The position numbers and the translations under genes were made by a program. A stretch of 33,493 bases of DNA, taken from assembly GCA_017886375.1 (NCBI GenBank), contig JAGGNB010000108.1:1-33493 (forward strand). Reading direction: 5' to 3'. Under the pieces are notes generated by a model that was given only the letters and a program-made list of their open reading frames with translations, had not been told where the DNA came from and searched no databases. The stretch comes from Octadecabacter sp. GTDB lineage: Bacteria > Pseudomonadota > Alphaproteobacteria > Rhodobacterales > Rhodobacteraceae. This document shows positions 14,609 through 23,400 of the stretch, piece by piece (position 1 is the first letter of the stretch; every line of letters starts with the position of its first letter).

Positions 14609-16497
14609 TGCGCGAAACAATTACTTATACCGATACGACCATGCGCGACGGCCACCAATCTTTGCTCGCCACGCGCATGCGATCAATCGATATGATCCGC
14701 GTTGCGCCTACGTATGCTGCCAATATGTCGGGTCTGTTTTCCATGGAATGCTGGGGCGGTGCGACGTTTGATGTGGCCTACCGGTTCTTGCAGGAATGTC
14801 CGTGGCAGCGCCTGCGCGACATCCGTGCGGCCATGCCCAATATCATGACGCAAATGTTGCTGCGCGCATCCAACGGCGTCGGCTACACCAACTATCCCGA
14901 CAACGTGGTGCAGGAATTTGTCCGCCAAGCGGCCGTATCCGGCGTCGATGTATTTCGCGTGTTTGACAGCCTCAACTGGGTCGAAAACATGCGCGTTGCG
15001 ATGGATGCAGTTATTGAGGCCAACAAGGTCTGCGAAGGCACGATTTGCTACACGGGCGATATGCTGGACCCGAACCGGTCAAAGTATGACCTGAAATACT
15101 ATGTCGGTATGGCCAAAGAGATGGAAAAGGCCGGAGCGCACGTGCTTGGCCTGAAAGACATGGCCGGGTTGATGAAACACGGCACCGCGTCCGTGTTGAT
15201 CAAGACCCTGAAAGACGAGGTCGGCCTGCCGATCCATTTCCACACTCACGACACGTCTGGCGCTGCAATCGCCACCGTTTTGGCGGCGTCCGCAGCAGGC
15301 GTGGATTGCATCGACGCGGCGATGGACAGTTTTTCGGGCAACACCAGTCAGCCGACAATGGGCTCGATCGTCGAGTCGCTGAAATGCACGGATCGCGACA
15401 CTGGCCTCGATATTTCTGCGATCCGCGAGATCAGCAACTATTGGGAAACCGTACGCGGGCACTACACACCTTTTGAGTCCGGCCTACAGGCCCCCGCGTC
15501 AGAGGTGTATTTGCACGAAATGCCCGGTGGTCAGTTCACCAACCTCAAGGCGCAGGCGCGCAGCCTTGGGCTGGAAGACCGCTGGCACGAGGTGGCGCAG
15601 ACCTATGCCGACGTGAACCAGATGTTCGGTGATATCGTCAAAGTGACGCCGTCTTCCAAGGTGGTTGGCGACATGGCGTTGATGATGGTCAGCCAGAACC
15701 TGACACGCGCGCAGGTCGAAGACCCTGACAGTGATGTCAGCTTCCCCGATTCAGTGGTGGACATGATGCGCGGCAACCTTGGCCAACCCCCCGGCGGTTT
15801 TCCTGACGCCATCGTCAAAAAGGTCCTGAAGGACGAAAAGCCGAACCTGACCCGGCCCGGCAAACATCTTAAGCCTGTCGATTTCGCGGCGGTGCGTGCT
15901 GAATTGGCTGAAAAGCTGGACGGCGCACCGTTCGACGACGAAGACCTGAACGGCTATCTTATGTATCCCAAGGTCTACACCGATTACGCCCACCGTCACG
16001 AGATTTACGGGCCCGTGCGCACCCTACCGACACGCACGTTCTTTTATGGTATGGAGCCGTCCGAGGAAATCTCTGCCGAAATCGACCCTGGCAAGACGCT
16101 GGAAATCCGCCTGCAAGCGGTGGCCGAAACCAATGACGAGGGCGAGGTAAAGGTGTTCTTTGAACTCAACGGCCAACCCCGCACGATCCGCGTGCCAAAC
16201 CGATCGTCCGACGCCACGACCCTGCAGCGCCCCAAGGCCGAACTTGGCAACGATGCCCATATCGGCGCGCCCATGCCCGGCGTGGTGGCCAGCGTCGTGG
16301 TCACGGCAGGGCAAGCCGTCAAAGAAGGCGATTTGTTGTTGACCATCGAAGCGATGAAGATGGAAACTGGCATCCACGCCGAACGCGACGCGACCGTCAA
16401 AACCATCCACGTGATGGCGGGAAGTCAGATCGACGCTAAGGATTTGCTGATCGAGTTGGCGCGCAAAAGGACGCGCAGCTCACTACGGAAACCATGA
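14608..16497 (+). CDS. pyc: Pyruvate carboxylase, carboxyltransferase and biotin-carrier half (split gene)
   Basis: From ATG 14608 (overlapping the TGA of the first half as TGATG) 629 residues follow. The carboxyltransferase domain has the metal/pyruvate site TTMRDGHQSLLATR (10-23), LGLKDMAGL with the lysine that is carbamylated in the family, and HFHTHDTSG metal-binding histidines. The biotinyl domain carries EAMKMETG with K584 (AAG 16357-16359) as biotin site. Together the two halves total 1154 residues, matching the usual single chain of about 1150. No Shine-Dalgarno sequence is obvious before 14608, so expression would rest on reinitiation or a frameshift. The tail RKRTRSSLRKP extends beyond the usual end. 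Confidence 0.95.
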   Translation: MRETITYTDTTMRDGHQSLLATRMRSIDMIRVAPTYAANMSGLFSMECWGGATFDVAYRFLQECPWQRLRDIRAAMPNIMTQMLLRASNGVGYTNYPDNVVQEFVRQAAVSGVDVFRVFDSLNWVENMRVAMDAVIEANKVCEGTICYTGDMLDPNRSKYDLKYYVGMAKEMEKAGAHVLGLKDMAGLMKHGTASVLIKTLKDEVGLPIHFHTHDTSGAAIATVLAASAAGVDCIDAAMDSFSGNTSQPTMGSIVESLKCTDRDTGLDISAIREISNYWETVRGHYTPFESGLQAPASEVYLHEMPGGQFTNLKAQARSLGLEDRWHEVAQTYADVNQMFGDIVKVTPSSKVVGDMALMMVSQNLTRAQVEDPDSDVSFPDSVVDMMRGNLGQPPGGFPDAIVKKVLKDEKPNLTRPGKHLKPVDFAAVRAELAEKLDGAPFDDEDLNGYLMYPKVYTDYAHRHEIYGPVRTLPTRTFFYGMEPSEEISAEIDPGKTLEIRLQAVAETNDEGEVKVFFELNGQPRTIRVPNRSSDATTLQRPKAELGNDAHIGAPMPGVVASVVVTAGQAVKEGDLLLTIEAMKMETGIHAERDATVKTIHVMAGSQIDAKDLLIELARKRTRSSLRKP

Positions 16498-17558
16498 TGT
16501 CCCTGCCCAAAACCATGTCCGGCATCGCCACCCTTGGGCACGGCGGACCAGAGATGTTGCAGTGGCAAACCGACCTGCCGGTCCCCACCGCCGGTCCCAC
16601 TGAGGTTGTGATCAAGGTCGCCGCTGCCGCCGTGAATAATACAGACATCAACACCCGCGTCGGTTGGTATTCCAAATCCGTCACCGGCGCGACGGACGCG
16701 GTATCCGCCACCAATGATGAAGACGGCGGCTGGTCCGGCGTCCCGCTGCAGTTCCCGATTATCCAAGGCGCGGATTGTTGCGGCTATATTGTTGCTGTCG
16801 GGGCTGATGTGGACGGCGCGCGCATCGGCGAACGTGTGATTGTGCGCACCATGCAATCCACCGGCACGGACGGCGCGCCCTTTATGACCGATACCTTCGG
16901 GTCTGAATATAACGGCGGGTTTGCCCAATATACCAAAACCTTCGCCGCTGAAGCCTACGCAGTGGACGACACCTTGTCGGACGCTGAATGGGCTGCGATT
17001 CCGTGCGCGTTTTCCACGGCCGAAAACATGTTGCAGCGGGCATCAGTGAGGGGCGAAAGCATTCTGATCACCGGCGCATCAGGTGGCGTAGGCGCGGCTG
17101 CGGTCCAACTGGCCCGCCTGCGCGGGGCCGATGTTTGGGCGATGACGCAACCCGCCAAGGCGGACGCGGTCACAGCCCTTGGGGCCGATCATATCGTGGC
17201 CCGCGACGCGCCCTTGCCAACGCGCCAATTCGATGTGGTGATTGATCTGGTCGGCGGCCCAGCTTGGCCTGCCCTGCTCGACAGTTTGAAACGCGGCGGG
17301 CGCTATGTCACGGCGGGGGCGATTGCGGGGCCAATTGTCGATCTGGACCTGCGCACGCTGTATCTGAATGATCTGACGCTGTTTGGCAGCACCTATCAAC
17401 CCGCGTCGGTTTTTGGCGACCTGATCGGCTATGTTCAGGCTGGCAAACTGCGCCCCCACATCGCCGCAAACTACGATTTGCAAGACATTCACGCAGCGCA
17501 GGCGGCGTTCAACGCAAAAACCCACGTCGGCAAAATCACCCTGACGGTTCCGCAATAA
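16494..17558 (+). CDS. MDR-superfamily NAD(P)-dependent oxidoreductase (quinone-oxidoreductase-like)
   Basis: A 354-aa medium-chain dehydrogenase/reductase: a GroES-like N-domain with VNNTDINTRVGWY and QGADCCGYIVAVG (91-103), and a Rossmann domain with GASGGVGAAAVQLA starting at 194. Structural zinc cysteines are absent, which places it with zinc-free quinone/enal reductases rather than alcohol dehydrogenases. The start overlaps the carboxylase stop (ATGATG with TGA inside); either ATG is possible. Its stop overlaps the next gene (TAATG). It therefore belongs to a tight plus-strand operon. The substrate is unknown. Confidence 0.85.
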   Translation: MMSLPKTMSGIATLGHGGPEMLQWQTDLPVPTAGPTEVVIKVAAAAVNNTDINTRVGWYSKSVTGATDAVSATNDEDGGWSGVPLQFPIIQGADCCGYIVAVGADVDGARIGERVIVRTMQSTGTDGAPFMTDTFGSEYNGGFAQYTKTFAAEAYAVDDTLSDAEWAAIPCAFSTAENMLQRASVRGESILITGASGGVGAAAVQLARLRGADVWAMTQPAKADAVTALGADHIVARDAPLPTRQFDVVIDLVGGPAWPALLDSLKRGGRYVTAGAIAGPIVDLDLRTLYLNDLTLFGSTYQPASVFGDLIGYVQAGKLRPHIAANYDLQDIHAAQAAFNAKTHVGKITLTVPQ

Positions 17559-17962
17559 TGCAACGCTTGTCCACCCTGTCGATCCTTGTGCCCGAGTATG
17601 ATGCTGGAATCGCGTTCTTTGTCGGCCAACTGGGGTTCAATCTGATTGAGGACACCGACCAAGGCCATAAACGCTGGGTCAAAGTTGCGCCAAAGGGGGC
17701 CGAAACCGCGTTCCTGATCGCCAAAGCCACAACGCCCGAACAGATCGCCGCCATCGGCAACCAAGGTGGTGGGCGCGTCTGGTTGATTCTTGAGACCGAC
17801 AATTTCGCGCGTGATCACGCGGCCTACGTCGCGGCGGGTGTCGCGTTCGAGGAAGCCCCCCGTCATGAGCCCTATGGCACCGTTGCCGTGTTCGCCGACC
17901 CGTTCGGCAACCGCTGGGATCTGATCGAATTTAGCGGCGCGGCAGACGACACACATGGATAA
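17558..17962 (+). CDS. VOC/glyoxalase-family protein
   Basis: The 134-aa protein has one vicinal-oxygen-chelate fold made of two beta-alpha-beta3 modules. The N-terminal STLSILVPEYDAGIAFFVGQLGF and the C-terminal GTVAVFADPFGNRWDLIEF are characteristic. VOC proteins include glyoxalase I, dioxygenases and resistance proteins, so the reaction cannot be named. It overlaps the upstream stop by one base and the downstream start by 8 bases. Confidence 0.85.
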   Translation: MQRLSTLSILVPEYDAGIAFFVGQLGFNLIEDTDQGHKRWVKVAPKGAETAFLIAKATTPEQIAAIGNQGGGRVWLILETDNFARDHAAYVAAGVAFEEAPRHEPYGTVAVFADPFGNRWDLIEFSGAADDTHG

Positions 17963-18779
17963 GATACTGGTCCTTACCGATTTGCACCTGCGCGGCGCGG
18001 GCAAGACCATCATCGGGCTTGATCCCACCGCGCGACTGCAACAAACGCTAGACGCAGCACTGAACGATCATCCCGACGCCAAGGCTTTGATTCTAATGGG
18101 GGATTTAACCCATTCGGGGCGGGCGGAAGAATACGACATTCTGCGCGACATGCTGCAGGATTGCCCTGTCCCTGTGACCTATATGCTGGGCAATCACGAC
18201 CAGCGCGCGCCGTTTCGCGCCGCGTTTCCCGCGGCCCCTGTGACTCCACAGGGCCACGTGCAGCGCATTGTTGACCTACCACATCACCGCATCATCACGC
18301 TGGACACCCATGACGCCGCTGCCAACCCCGCCCATTCGGGTCTGTTGTGCGCGGATCGTTTGGCATGGCTCGACGCGGCACTTGCAGGGTCGCATGGGCG
18401 CATGGCGCTGGTGTTTGCGCACCACCCGCCACATGCCGTCGGCCTGCCGGGGATGGATGCCATTGCATTGAAAAATGGCGATGATCTGCTGGATCGCCTG
18501 CGCACCACGCCTGCGCATCTGTTTTGTGGCCACATCCACCGGACCATTTCAGGCCAAGCGCGCGGCGTCGCTTTCACCATGTTCAAAAGCACCTGCCATC
18601 AAGCCCCACTTGATTTGATCCGTCCCGACAGCACGCTTTCCATCGCCGAACCCGCAGCCTACGGGCTCTTGTTGCTGAGCGAGGGCGGCGTGATCGCCCA
18701 CAGCGAAGACATCGGGCTGAATCTTACGCCATGTTCCGGCTCAGACGCTCTCCCAGAAGACGAGAGCAAAGCGATTTAG
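17955..18779 (+). CDS. Calcineurin-like metallophosphoesterase, CpdA-type
   Basis: In this 274-aa protein the metal-binding motifs are all present: D9 and H11 (LTDLHL), GD at 49-50 (LMGDLTHSG), GNHD at 79-82, FAHHPPHA, and CGHIHRT. The set matches the class III cyclic-nucleotide phosphodiesterase group (CpdA, also Icc). Members cleave cyclic AMP or other phosphodiesters in the cytosol; activity on cAMP here is inference. It is the last gene of the overlapping run that starts with pyruvate carboxylase. Confidence 0.87.
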   Translation: MDKILVLTDLHLRGAGKTIIGLDPTARLQQTLDAALNDHPDAKALILMGDLTHSGRAEEYDILRDMLQDCPVPVTYMLGNHDQRAPFRAAFPAAPVTPQGHVQRIVDLPHHRIITLDTHDAAANPAHSGLLCADRLAWLDAALAGSHGRMALVFAHHPPHAVGLPGMDAIALKNGDDLLDRLRTTPAHLFCGHIHRTISGQARGVAFTMFKSTCHQAPLDLIRPDSTLSIAEPAAYGLLLLSEGGVIAHSEDIGLNLTPCSGSDALPEDESKAI

Positions 18780-18950
18780 CGCACGCGTCGGCCAAAATTA
18801 GCCCAGACGCACAGCCTACATCGGCGAAATTTGGATCATGATGCAGGCAAATGAATTGCGCCCCCTAGCAGTGGCCAACCGCCACCCTATTTACCACATT
18901 ATATCGGGTACAAACTGTATGCGTGAGAAAGTTTTCGAAGGAACGGAACA

Positions 18951-19766
18951 ATGAAAAAAACAACACTTCTGCTTGCGGGCACCGCATTGTCTTTGCTGGG
19001 CAGCACCGCATTCGCGCAGGTCCTCGGCGACAGCGCTGTAGACAATCGCATTGAGACACTGAACGACAACATCACCGATGATTTCGATCGTGACACCGGC
19101 CAGTTCGGCAATTCAGGCCGCGCATTGGGTTATGATGGGTCCTTGGCTCTTCAGGCGAACGCGACGTCTGGCAACACCGACACTGCAACGCTCGGTCTTG
19201 GCGTGAACATGGGCTATTACGATGGCACCAACGGTTACGAAATCACGATGAGCTACCAGTATTCCGAAAACGACAGCACCGTCGACGAAGACAGCCTGCT
19301 GTACGATCTGGAATACACACGTGACTTCGGCGCTGCGTATTACGGCTTTGCAAAGCTGCAAGGCACCGTGGAGAGCATCCCGTTCGACACAACCGACAAT
19401 TTCCTCGGCTTTGGTGTCGGTTACAAAATCTATGACACACGTGACATCCAGTGGTCCGTACAAGGTGGCGTCGGTTACCGCGTCGCAGAATTGAACGCTG
19501 TTTCCGATCTGAATGAAGGCGCGCTTAGCTTGTCTTCCAACTACAGCAACCAGATCAACGAAACGCTGGCCATCACCAACGACACCGACATCATCGGGTC
19601 CGAGAGCGATACAGTCGTTTACAACGACCTCGGCTTTAATGTGTCGATGACAGAAACATTGGCTCTGCGCACGTCGCTGGTCACTGAATACCACACCGAT
19701 CCGGCCCCAGGTAAAGACGACACCGACAACGCCTTTGGCGTGTCTTTGGTCTATAACTTCAACTAA
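18951..19766 (+). CDS. DUF481 outer-membrane protein
   Basis: A 271-aa exported beta-barrel. A signal peptide of about 22 residues (KKTTLLLAGTALSLL then TAFA-Q) is followed by alternating aromatic/polar strands such as YEITMSYQYSEND and YYGFAKLQGTV. It ends in the barrel signal SLVYNFN with a terminal aromatic-polar pair. The pattern matches DUF481 (YdiY-like, salt-induced outer-membrane protein). AAGGAACGGAACA precedes the ATG. The 171 bp upstream (18780-18950) hold no gene. Confidence 0.85.
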   Translation: MKKTTLLLAGTALSLLGSTAFAQVLGDSAVDNRIETLNDNITDDFDRDTGQFGNSGRALGYDGSLALQANATSGNTDTATLGLGVNMGYYDGTNGYEITMSYQYSENDSTVDEDSLLYDLEYTRDFGAAYYGFAKLQGTVESIPFDTTDNFLGFGVGYKIYDTRDIQWSVQGGVGYRVAELNAVSDLNEGALSLSSNYSNQINETLAITNDTDIIGSESDTVVYNDLGFNVSMTETLALRTSLVTEYHTDPAPGKDDTDNAFGVSLVYNFN

Positions 19767-19804
19767 ATTCTGAAACTCGTGTTTGCACACAATTGAAACG
19801 GATT

Positions 19805-19834
19805 GGGGCGGTTGCATTTGTCAGCCGCCCCTTT
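19805..19834 (+). terminator. Intrinsic terminator after the DUF481 gene
   Basis: GGGGCGGTTG (19805-19814) pairs with CAGCCGCCCC (19822-19831), with one G-U pair and loop CATTTGT, followed by TTTC. The T-run is short. Confidence 0.65.
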
Positions 19835-19871
19835 CATGTTTGATGTCAGCATAGTTGAACCGGAGACGACC

Positions 19872-20258
19872 ATGATCACTGGCCTATACGGCGCCCTTAT
19901 CGCGCTGGTGTTTCTCGCGCTCAGCGCCCGTGTCATTGTGTATCGACGTGCCAACCAGCTGGGACTTGGCGATCACGGCGACAAAAGCCTGATGAAACGC
20001 ATGCGCGCGCAGGCCAATTGCGCGGAATATGCACCCTTTGGTCTGTTGTTGATGCTGCTGGTCGACTTGCAAAACCCGACCCCCATTTTGCTCCATGTAA
20101 TCGGGATGCTCTTGCTGTTGGGTCGCGCGGCGCATGGCTACGGCTTTTCCGCGTCTCCGCCAAAGATGAATTTGCGTGTCGGGGGCATGCTGCTGACGCT
20201 GACGTCGTTCCTTGTATCGATTTTCTGCCTGATTTTCTTCGCATTTGCACGGTTCTAG
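19872..20258 (+). CDS. MAPEG-family membrane protein
   Basis: The 128-aa protein has about four membrane helices and matches MAPEG proteins (microsomal glutathione-transferase-like; YecN in Escherichia coli): VIVYRRANQLGLGDHGDKSL after helix 1, then ANCAEYAPFGLLLMLL and GRAAHGYGF. The start at 19872 is preferred over a longer frame because GGAG lies 6-7 nt before it and helix 1 begins directly. A role in glutathione or lipid peroxide chemistry is known for some eukaryotic members only. Confidence 0.85.
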   Translation: MITGLYGALIALVFLALSARVIVYRRANQLGLGDHGDKSLMKRMRAQANCAEYAPFGLLLMLLVDLQNPTPILLHVIGMLLLLGRAAHGYGFSASPPKMNLRVGGMLLTLTSFLVSIFCLIFFAFARF

Positions 20259-20344
20259 GATCGCCGATTAAAAAATCCGCGCATGGCGACATTTGCTCTT
20301 GCGGGGTAGGGCCAGACTTTATACATCGACCCAACGAATAGGAT

Positions 20345-20419
20345 GCGGGCGTAGCTCAGGGGTAGAGCATAACCTTGCCAAGGTTAGGGTCGAGAGTTCG
20401 AATCTCTTCGCCCGCTCCA
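20345..20419 (+). tRNA. tRNA-Gly (anticodon GCC)
   Basis: A 75-nt cloverleaf with acceptor stem GCGGGCG/CGCCCGC, D-arm AGCTCAGGGGTAGAGC, anticodon loop TTGCCAA with GCC at 20377-20379, T-arm GAGAGTTCGAATCTC, discriminator T and encoded CCA (20417-20419). Confidence 0.97.
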
Positions 20420-20497
20420 ATTCGTAAGATCCAGCAACGATACGCACGATCAGCAAGCACCCCTTGCCGATCCTGCGTGGCAGTTTCATGATACGGT

Positions 20498-20818
20498 ATG
20501 GATGATAAAACCAAATCCGACATCGTGGACGCCGTGATTGATCTGGCAACGGCACATTCATCCAACCTATTCCCAACTGCAAAGTACGGCGGCACGGTCT
20601 TTCTGACTGACCCCGACACACAAGGCAGCTTTATCGCAGGCGTGTTTGCCTACGCCGACCACGTCACGGTCGAGTTTTCAAATGGCGCGAATTTTGATGA
20701 CCCCAGCGGGGTGCTGGACGGCAAAGGCAAAGCACGGCGTCACATCAAACTGCGCAGCGTCGATGACATTACCGACAAAAACGTCGCGGGCTTTCTAGAT
20801 CAGGCACTTAGCACTTAA
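20498..20818 (+). CDS. DUF1801 (YdhG-like) protein
   Basis: In this 106-aa cytosolic protein the middle and end fit the DUF1801 fold: FPTAKYGGTVF, GVFAYADHVTVEFSNGA, then GVLDGKGKARRHIKLRSVDD. The function of the family is unknown. The terminal TAA overlaps the stop of the converging acetyltransferase gene within the palindrome TTAA (20815-20818). It is a short gene 78 bp downstream of tRNA-Gly. Confidence 0.72.
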   Translation: MDDKTKSDIVDAVIDLATAHSSNLFPTAKYGGTVFLTDPDTQGSFIAGVFAYADHVTVEFSNGANFDDPSGVLDGKGKARRHIKLRSVDDITDKNVAGFLDQALST

Positions 20819-21402
20819 ATGATCGGTTCCTGCGGTGCGCTATCACGCGGCAAAACCCCTGTTTTGCGTGGGTCATCCGCGATTTCCACTTGGCGGTGAT
20901 AGGCGGTGAACCCGCTGCGCACATAAAACGGCAGCGCCTGCGGGCTGTCCAGCGTGCAGGTGTGGACGTGAAAGCGGCTGATGTCGTGGCCCCACGCCTT
21001 ATCGAGTGCATGTTCCATCAACCAGCGCCCTGCCCCCATGCCGACCATCGCAGGTGTCAGGCCGAAATAGCCCAGTTCACATTCACCCGATACGCGAAAA
21101 TCAAGCTCCAGCATCCCCTCATCATGGCCATCAACGCGCACAGAATAAAGCTGCACGTCATCACGATGTAGAATCGCAGATAAGTCCGCATCGTCCATAC
21201 CAAGGCGCGAAAACCACATCCAGTCCTGCCCGCCGACCCGCGTGAACAGATCGCGATACCAGTCCAGGTCCGGCCTCTCGTGCGCCACCAGCTCTGCTGT
21301 GATCGATGGAATTTTGCGCGGCACGGGACGTTCAAACATTTGCAAATGCGTCACCACCGCCGCGATCTTGCCCACAGGGACATCCCAAAATTCTGAAGTC
21401 AT
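20815..21402 (-). CDS. GNAT-family N-acetyltransferase
   Basis: In this 195-aa protein the acetyl-CoA binding region is visible as ELGYFGLTPAMVGMGAGRWLM (a variant of the Q/RxxGxG/A motif, here GMGAG), followed by FHVHTCTLDSPQALPFYVRSGF, the usual end of the GNAT core. The substrate is unknown. The N-terminal 60 residues (YRDLFTRVGGQDWMWFSRLGM) resemble members that act on small molecules. It is transcribed away from the his cluster, sharing a 167-bp control region with hisB. Confidence 0.87.
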   Translation of the reverse strand: MTSEFWDVPVGKIAAVVTHLQMFERPVPRKIPSITAELVAHERPDLDWYRDLFTRVGGQDWMWFSRLGMDDADLSAILHRDDVQLYSVRVDGHDEGMLELDFRVSGECELGYFGLTPAMVGMGAGRWLMEHALDKAWGHDISRFHVHTCTLDSPQALPFYVRSGFTAYHRQVEIADDPRKTGVLPRDSAPQEPII

Positions 21403-21514
21403 GATCTCTCTCCTGCGTTATCGGTGACGGCACTTGATACAGATTCGCCACAGATTCCAACCCTTTGGGCCTGTGGCCATTACGCCCACATCGCCACATT
21501 TCGCGCGACCCCGC

Positions 21515-21543
21515 TTGGCGATGCGCGGCCCGCGCCCTATAAG
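21515..21543 (+). promoter_or_regulatory. Candidate sigma-70 promoter of hisBH
   Basis: TTGGCG (21515-21520), a 17-bp spacer, and TATAAG (21538-21543) lie 27 bp before the hisB ATG; CAAGGAAG serves as ribosome site. GCGGCCC (21525-21531) and GGGCCGC (21543-21549) flank the -10 box as a 7-bp inverted repeat. Confidence 0.5.
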
Positions 21544-21569
21544 GGCCGCGACATCAAGGAAGTAGCCCA

Positions 21570-22157
21570 ATGCGCACCAGTACAATCACCCGCAAAACCG
21601 CCGAGACCGATATTTCCGTTGAAATTAACCTCGATGGAACAGGCATTTACGACAACCAGACCGGCGTGGGCTTTTTTGACCACATGCTGGATCAACTGGC
21701 GCGCCATTCGCTGATCGACATGACCGTGCGCGCGACAGGCGATTTGCACATCGACGACCACCACACGGTTGAAGACGTCGGCATCGCGCTTGGTCAGGCG
21801 CTGGTGGACGCCCTTGGCGACAAACGCGGGATTGCACGCTACGGCGACTGCCACTTGGCCATGGACGACGCGCAGGTACGCTGTGCCCTCGATCTGTCCG
21901 CGCGGCCCTACCTGATCTGCAACCTTGATCTGCCCACGGCAAAAATCGGCAGCTTTGACACCGAACTGGTGCGCGAATTCTTCCAAGCGCTGTCGACCCA
22001 TGGTGGCATCACGCTGCACATTGACCGTTTGCATGGCTTTAACAGCCACCACATCGTCGAGGCCGCGTTCAAATCCGTGGCCCGCGCGTTGCGCGTTGCA
22101 GTCGAAACCGATCCGCGCAAGGCTGACGCGATCCCGTCCACCAAGGGTGCACTTTAA
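21570..22157 (+). CDS. hisB: Imidazoleglycerol-phosphate dehydratase
   Basis: The 195-aa enzyme converts imidazoleglycerol phosphate to imidazoleacetol phosphate (histidine synthesis). The manganese-binding histidine clusters are visible: [27 protein letters not shown], and near the end [19 protein letters not shown]. It has the length of the stand-alone dehydratase, without the phosphatase domain of the enterobacterial fusion. It lies 4 bases upstream of hisH. Confidence 0.97.
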   Translation: MRTSTITRKTAETDISVEINLDGTGIYDNQTGVGFFDHMLDQLARHSLIDMTVRATGDLHIDDHHTVEDVGIALGQALVDALGDKRGIARYGDCHLAMDDAQVRCALDLSARPYLICNLDLPTAKIGSFDTELVREFFQALSTHGGITLHIDRLHGFNSHHIVEAAFKSVARALRVAVETDPRKADAIPSTKGAL

Positions 22158-22161
22158 TCGT

Positions 22162-22800
22162 ATGACAACGGTATTGATCGATTATGACAGCGGCAATCTG
22201 CATTCTGCGCAAAAAGCGTTTGAACGCATGGCGGCTGAAACCGACGCGGGCGCGATTGTTGTCACTGGCGACCCTGATATCGTCGCAAAGGCGGACCGGA
22301 TCGTCTTGCCCGGTGACGGCGCATTTCCGCATTGTCACGCCGAACTGCACGGCATTTCCGGGCTGGCTGACGCGATCCGCGAAAGTGTCGAGGTGCGTGC
22401 AGTGCCGTTCATGGGCATCTGCGTCGGGATGCAAATGCTCGCGATCAAGGGGTTCGAGTACGGCGAAACCGCGGGCTTTGGCTGGATCAACGGTGAAGTC
22501 CACAAGATCAAACCCGCCGATCCGACGCTGCCTGTGCCGCACATGGGCTGGAACGATCTGGTCATCGACGCGCCGCACCCTGTGCTAGACGGCATCAATA
22601 CCGGCGATCACGCGTATTTTGTCCACTCTTGGCAGATGGTGATGGGGGACAGCGCGCAACGTCTGGCACATTGTGATTACGCAGGCGACATCACCGCAAT
22701 CGTCGGGCGCGACACCATTATCGGCACACAGTTTCACCCCGAAAAAAGCCAAAGCGCGGGCCTGCGACTGATCGCCAATTTCCTGCAATGGACGCCGTAG
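22162..22800 (+). CDS. hisH: Imidazole glycerol phosphate synthase, glutamine amidotransferase subunit
   Basis: The 212-aa class I glutaminase supplies ammonia to HisF. The nucleophile lies in FMGICVGMQML, and the His-Glu pair in GTQFHPEKSQ. The start is ATG 22162, because the conserved sequence begins TTVLIDYDSGNLHSA there; a longer open frame upstream is only the shifted hisB sequence. Confidence 0.97.
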   Translation: MTTVLIDYDSGNLHSAQKAFERMAAETDAGAIVVTGDPDIVAKADRIVLPGDGAFPHCHAELHGISGLADAIRESVEVRAVPFMGICVGMQMLAIKGFEYGETAGFGWINGEVHKIKPADPTLPVPHMGWNDLVIDAPHPVLDGINTGDHAYFVHSWQMVMGDSAQRLAHCDYAGDITAIVGRDTIIGTQFHPEKSQSAGLRLIANFLQWTP

Positions 22801-22801
22801 A

Positions 22802-22835
22802 AAAGCCGCGCCTGGGATTTTCCAAACGCGGCTTT
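22802..22835 (+). terminator. Intrinsic terminator after hisH
   Basis: AAAGCCGCG (22802-22810) pairs with CGCGGCTTT (22827-22835), giving a 9-bp stem and 16-nt loop, followed by an AT-rich run. It ends the hisBH unit before the minus-strand gene. Confidence 0.7.
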
Positions 22836-22880
22836 AATTATTTATTTCAGATCACTAGAGTCCCTTATTAAAGTGATACT

Positions 22881-23267
22881 TTAATTGCGGGTCCACGTTC
22901 CGCCATCGCGGCAAATACCGAATACACAGCCAGATACCGCTAGCGTATCGCCGGTCAGCTGCAGGCGCGAGTTGTAGGTTTTGTCACGATCTGGCGACCA
23001 GACCTGACCCGTGTAGGCGCCCTCGCCCTGCGCCACTGTATCAAAAATGATCTGACGGCCAACATTTGGCGATGCGAACTGCGCACCGGATGGATCGAAC
23101 GACGCGATCAACGTGCCACACAGGGCCGCACCACATGGTGCAACTTCGACCAGTCCGCGGTTGCCATTGTCATCCGCCGGTGTTGACCAACGGCCTTCAA
23201 GATCATCGGCGTACGCAGCACTTGCCAGCCCGATAACGGCGGCGATTGTAAATGCGAGTTTCTTCAT
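22881..23267 (-). CDS. DUF2147 exported protein
   Basis: The 128-aa protein has a signal peptide (MKKLAFTIAAVIGLASAAYA, cleavage after AYA) and the DUF2147 body: LEGRWSTPADD, paired cysteines in APCGAALCGTL, and SGCVFGICRDGGTW. It is predicted to be periplasmic; the function is unknown. Start at 23265-23267 because GGAGG lies 10 nt upstream and the signal peptide begins there. It lies antisense between hisH and hisA. Confidence 0.85.
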   Translation of the reverse strand: MKKLAFTIAAVIGLASAAYADDLEGRWSTPADDNGNRGLVEVAPCGAALCGTLIASFDPSGAQFASPNVGRQIIFDTVAQGEGAYTGQVWSPDRDKTYNSRLQLTGDTLAVSGCVFGICRDGGTWTRN

Positions 23268-23400
23268 TTTGTGTCTCCTCCCTGAGATTGCGCAGATATT
23301 GGCCGCGAAATTCGATTCCATACAAGCATAACGTAGGGTCGCGTTGCATCTGGCGCCGCCGCGTGCATAAAAGCGCCAACGCGAAACCACAGGTGCCAGC

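Noticed and set aside
13517-14620. Minus-strand open frame of 367 codons opposite the pyruvate carboxylase gene
   Set aside because: It covers the intact biotin carboxylase domain in antisense and has no recognisable domain.
14560-14650. Programmed ribosomal frameshift site in pyc
   Set aside because: No slippery heptamer or strong downstream stem is visible at the junction; a one-base deletion with stop-start coupling explains it better.
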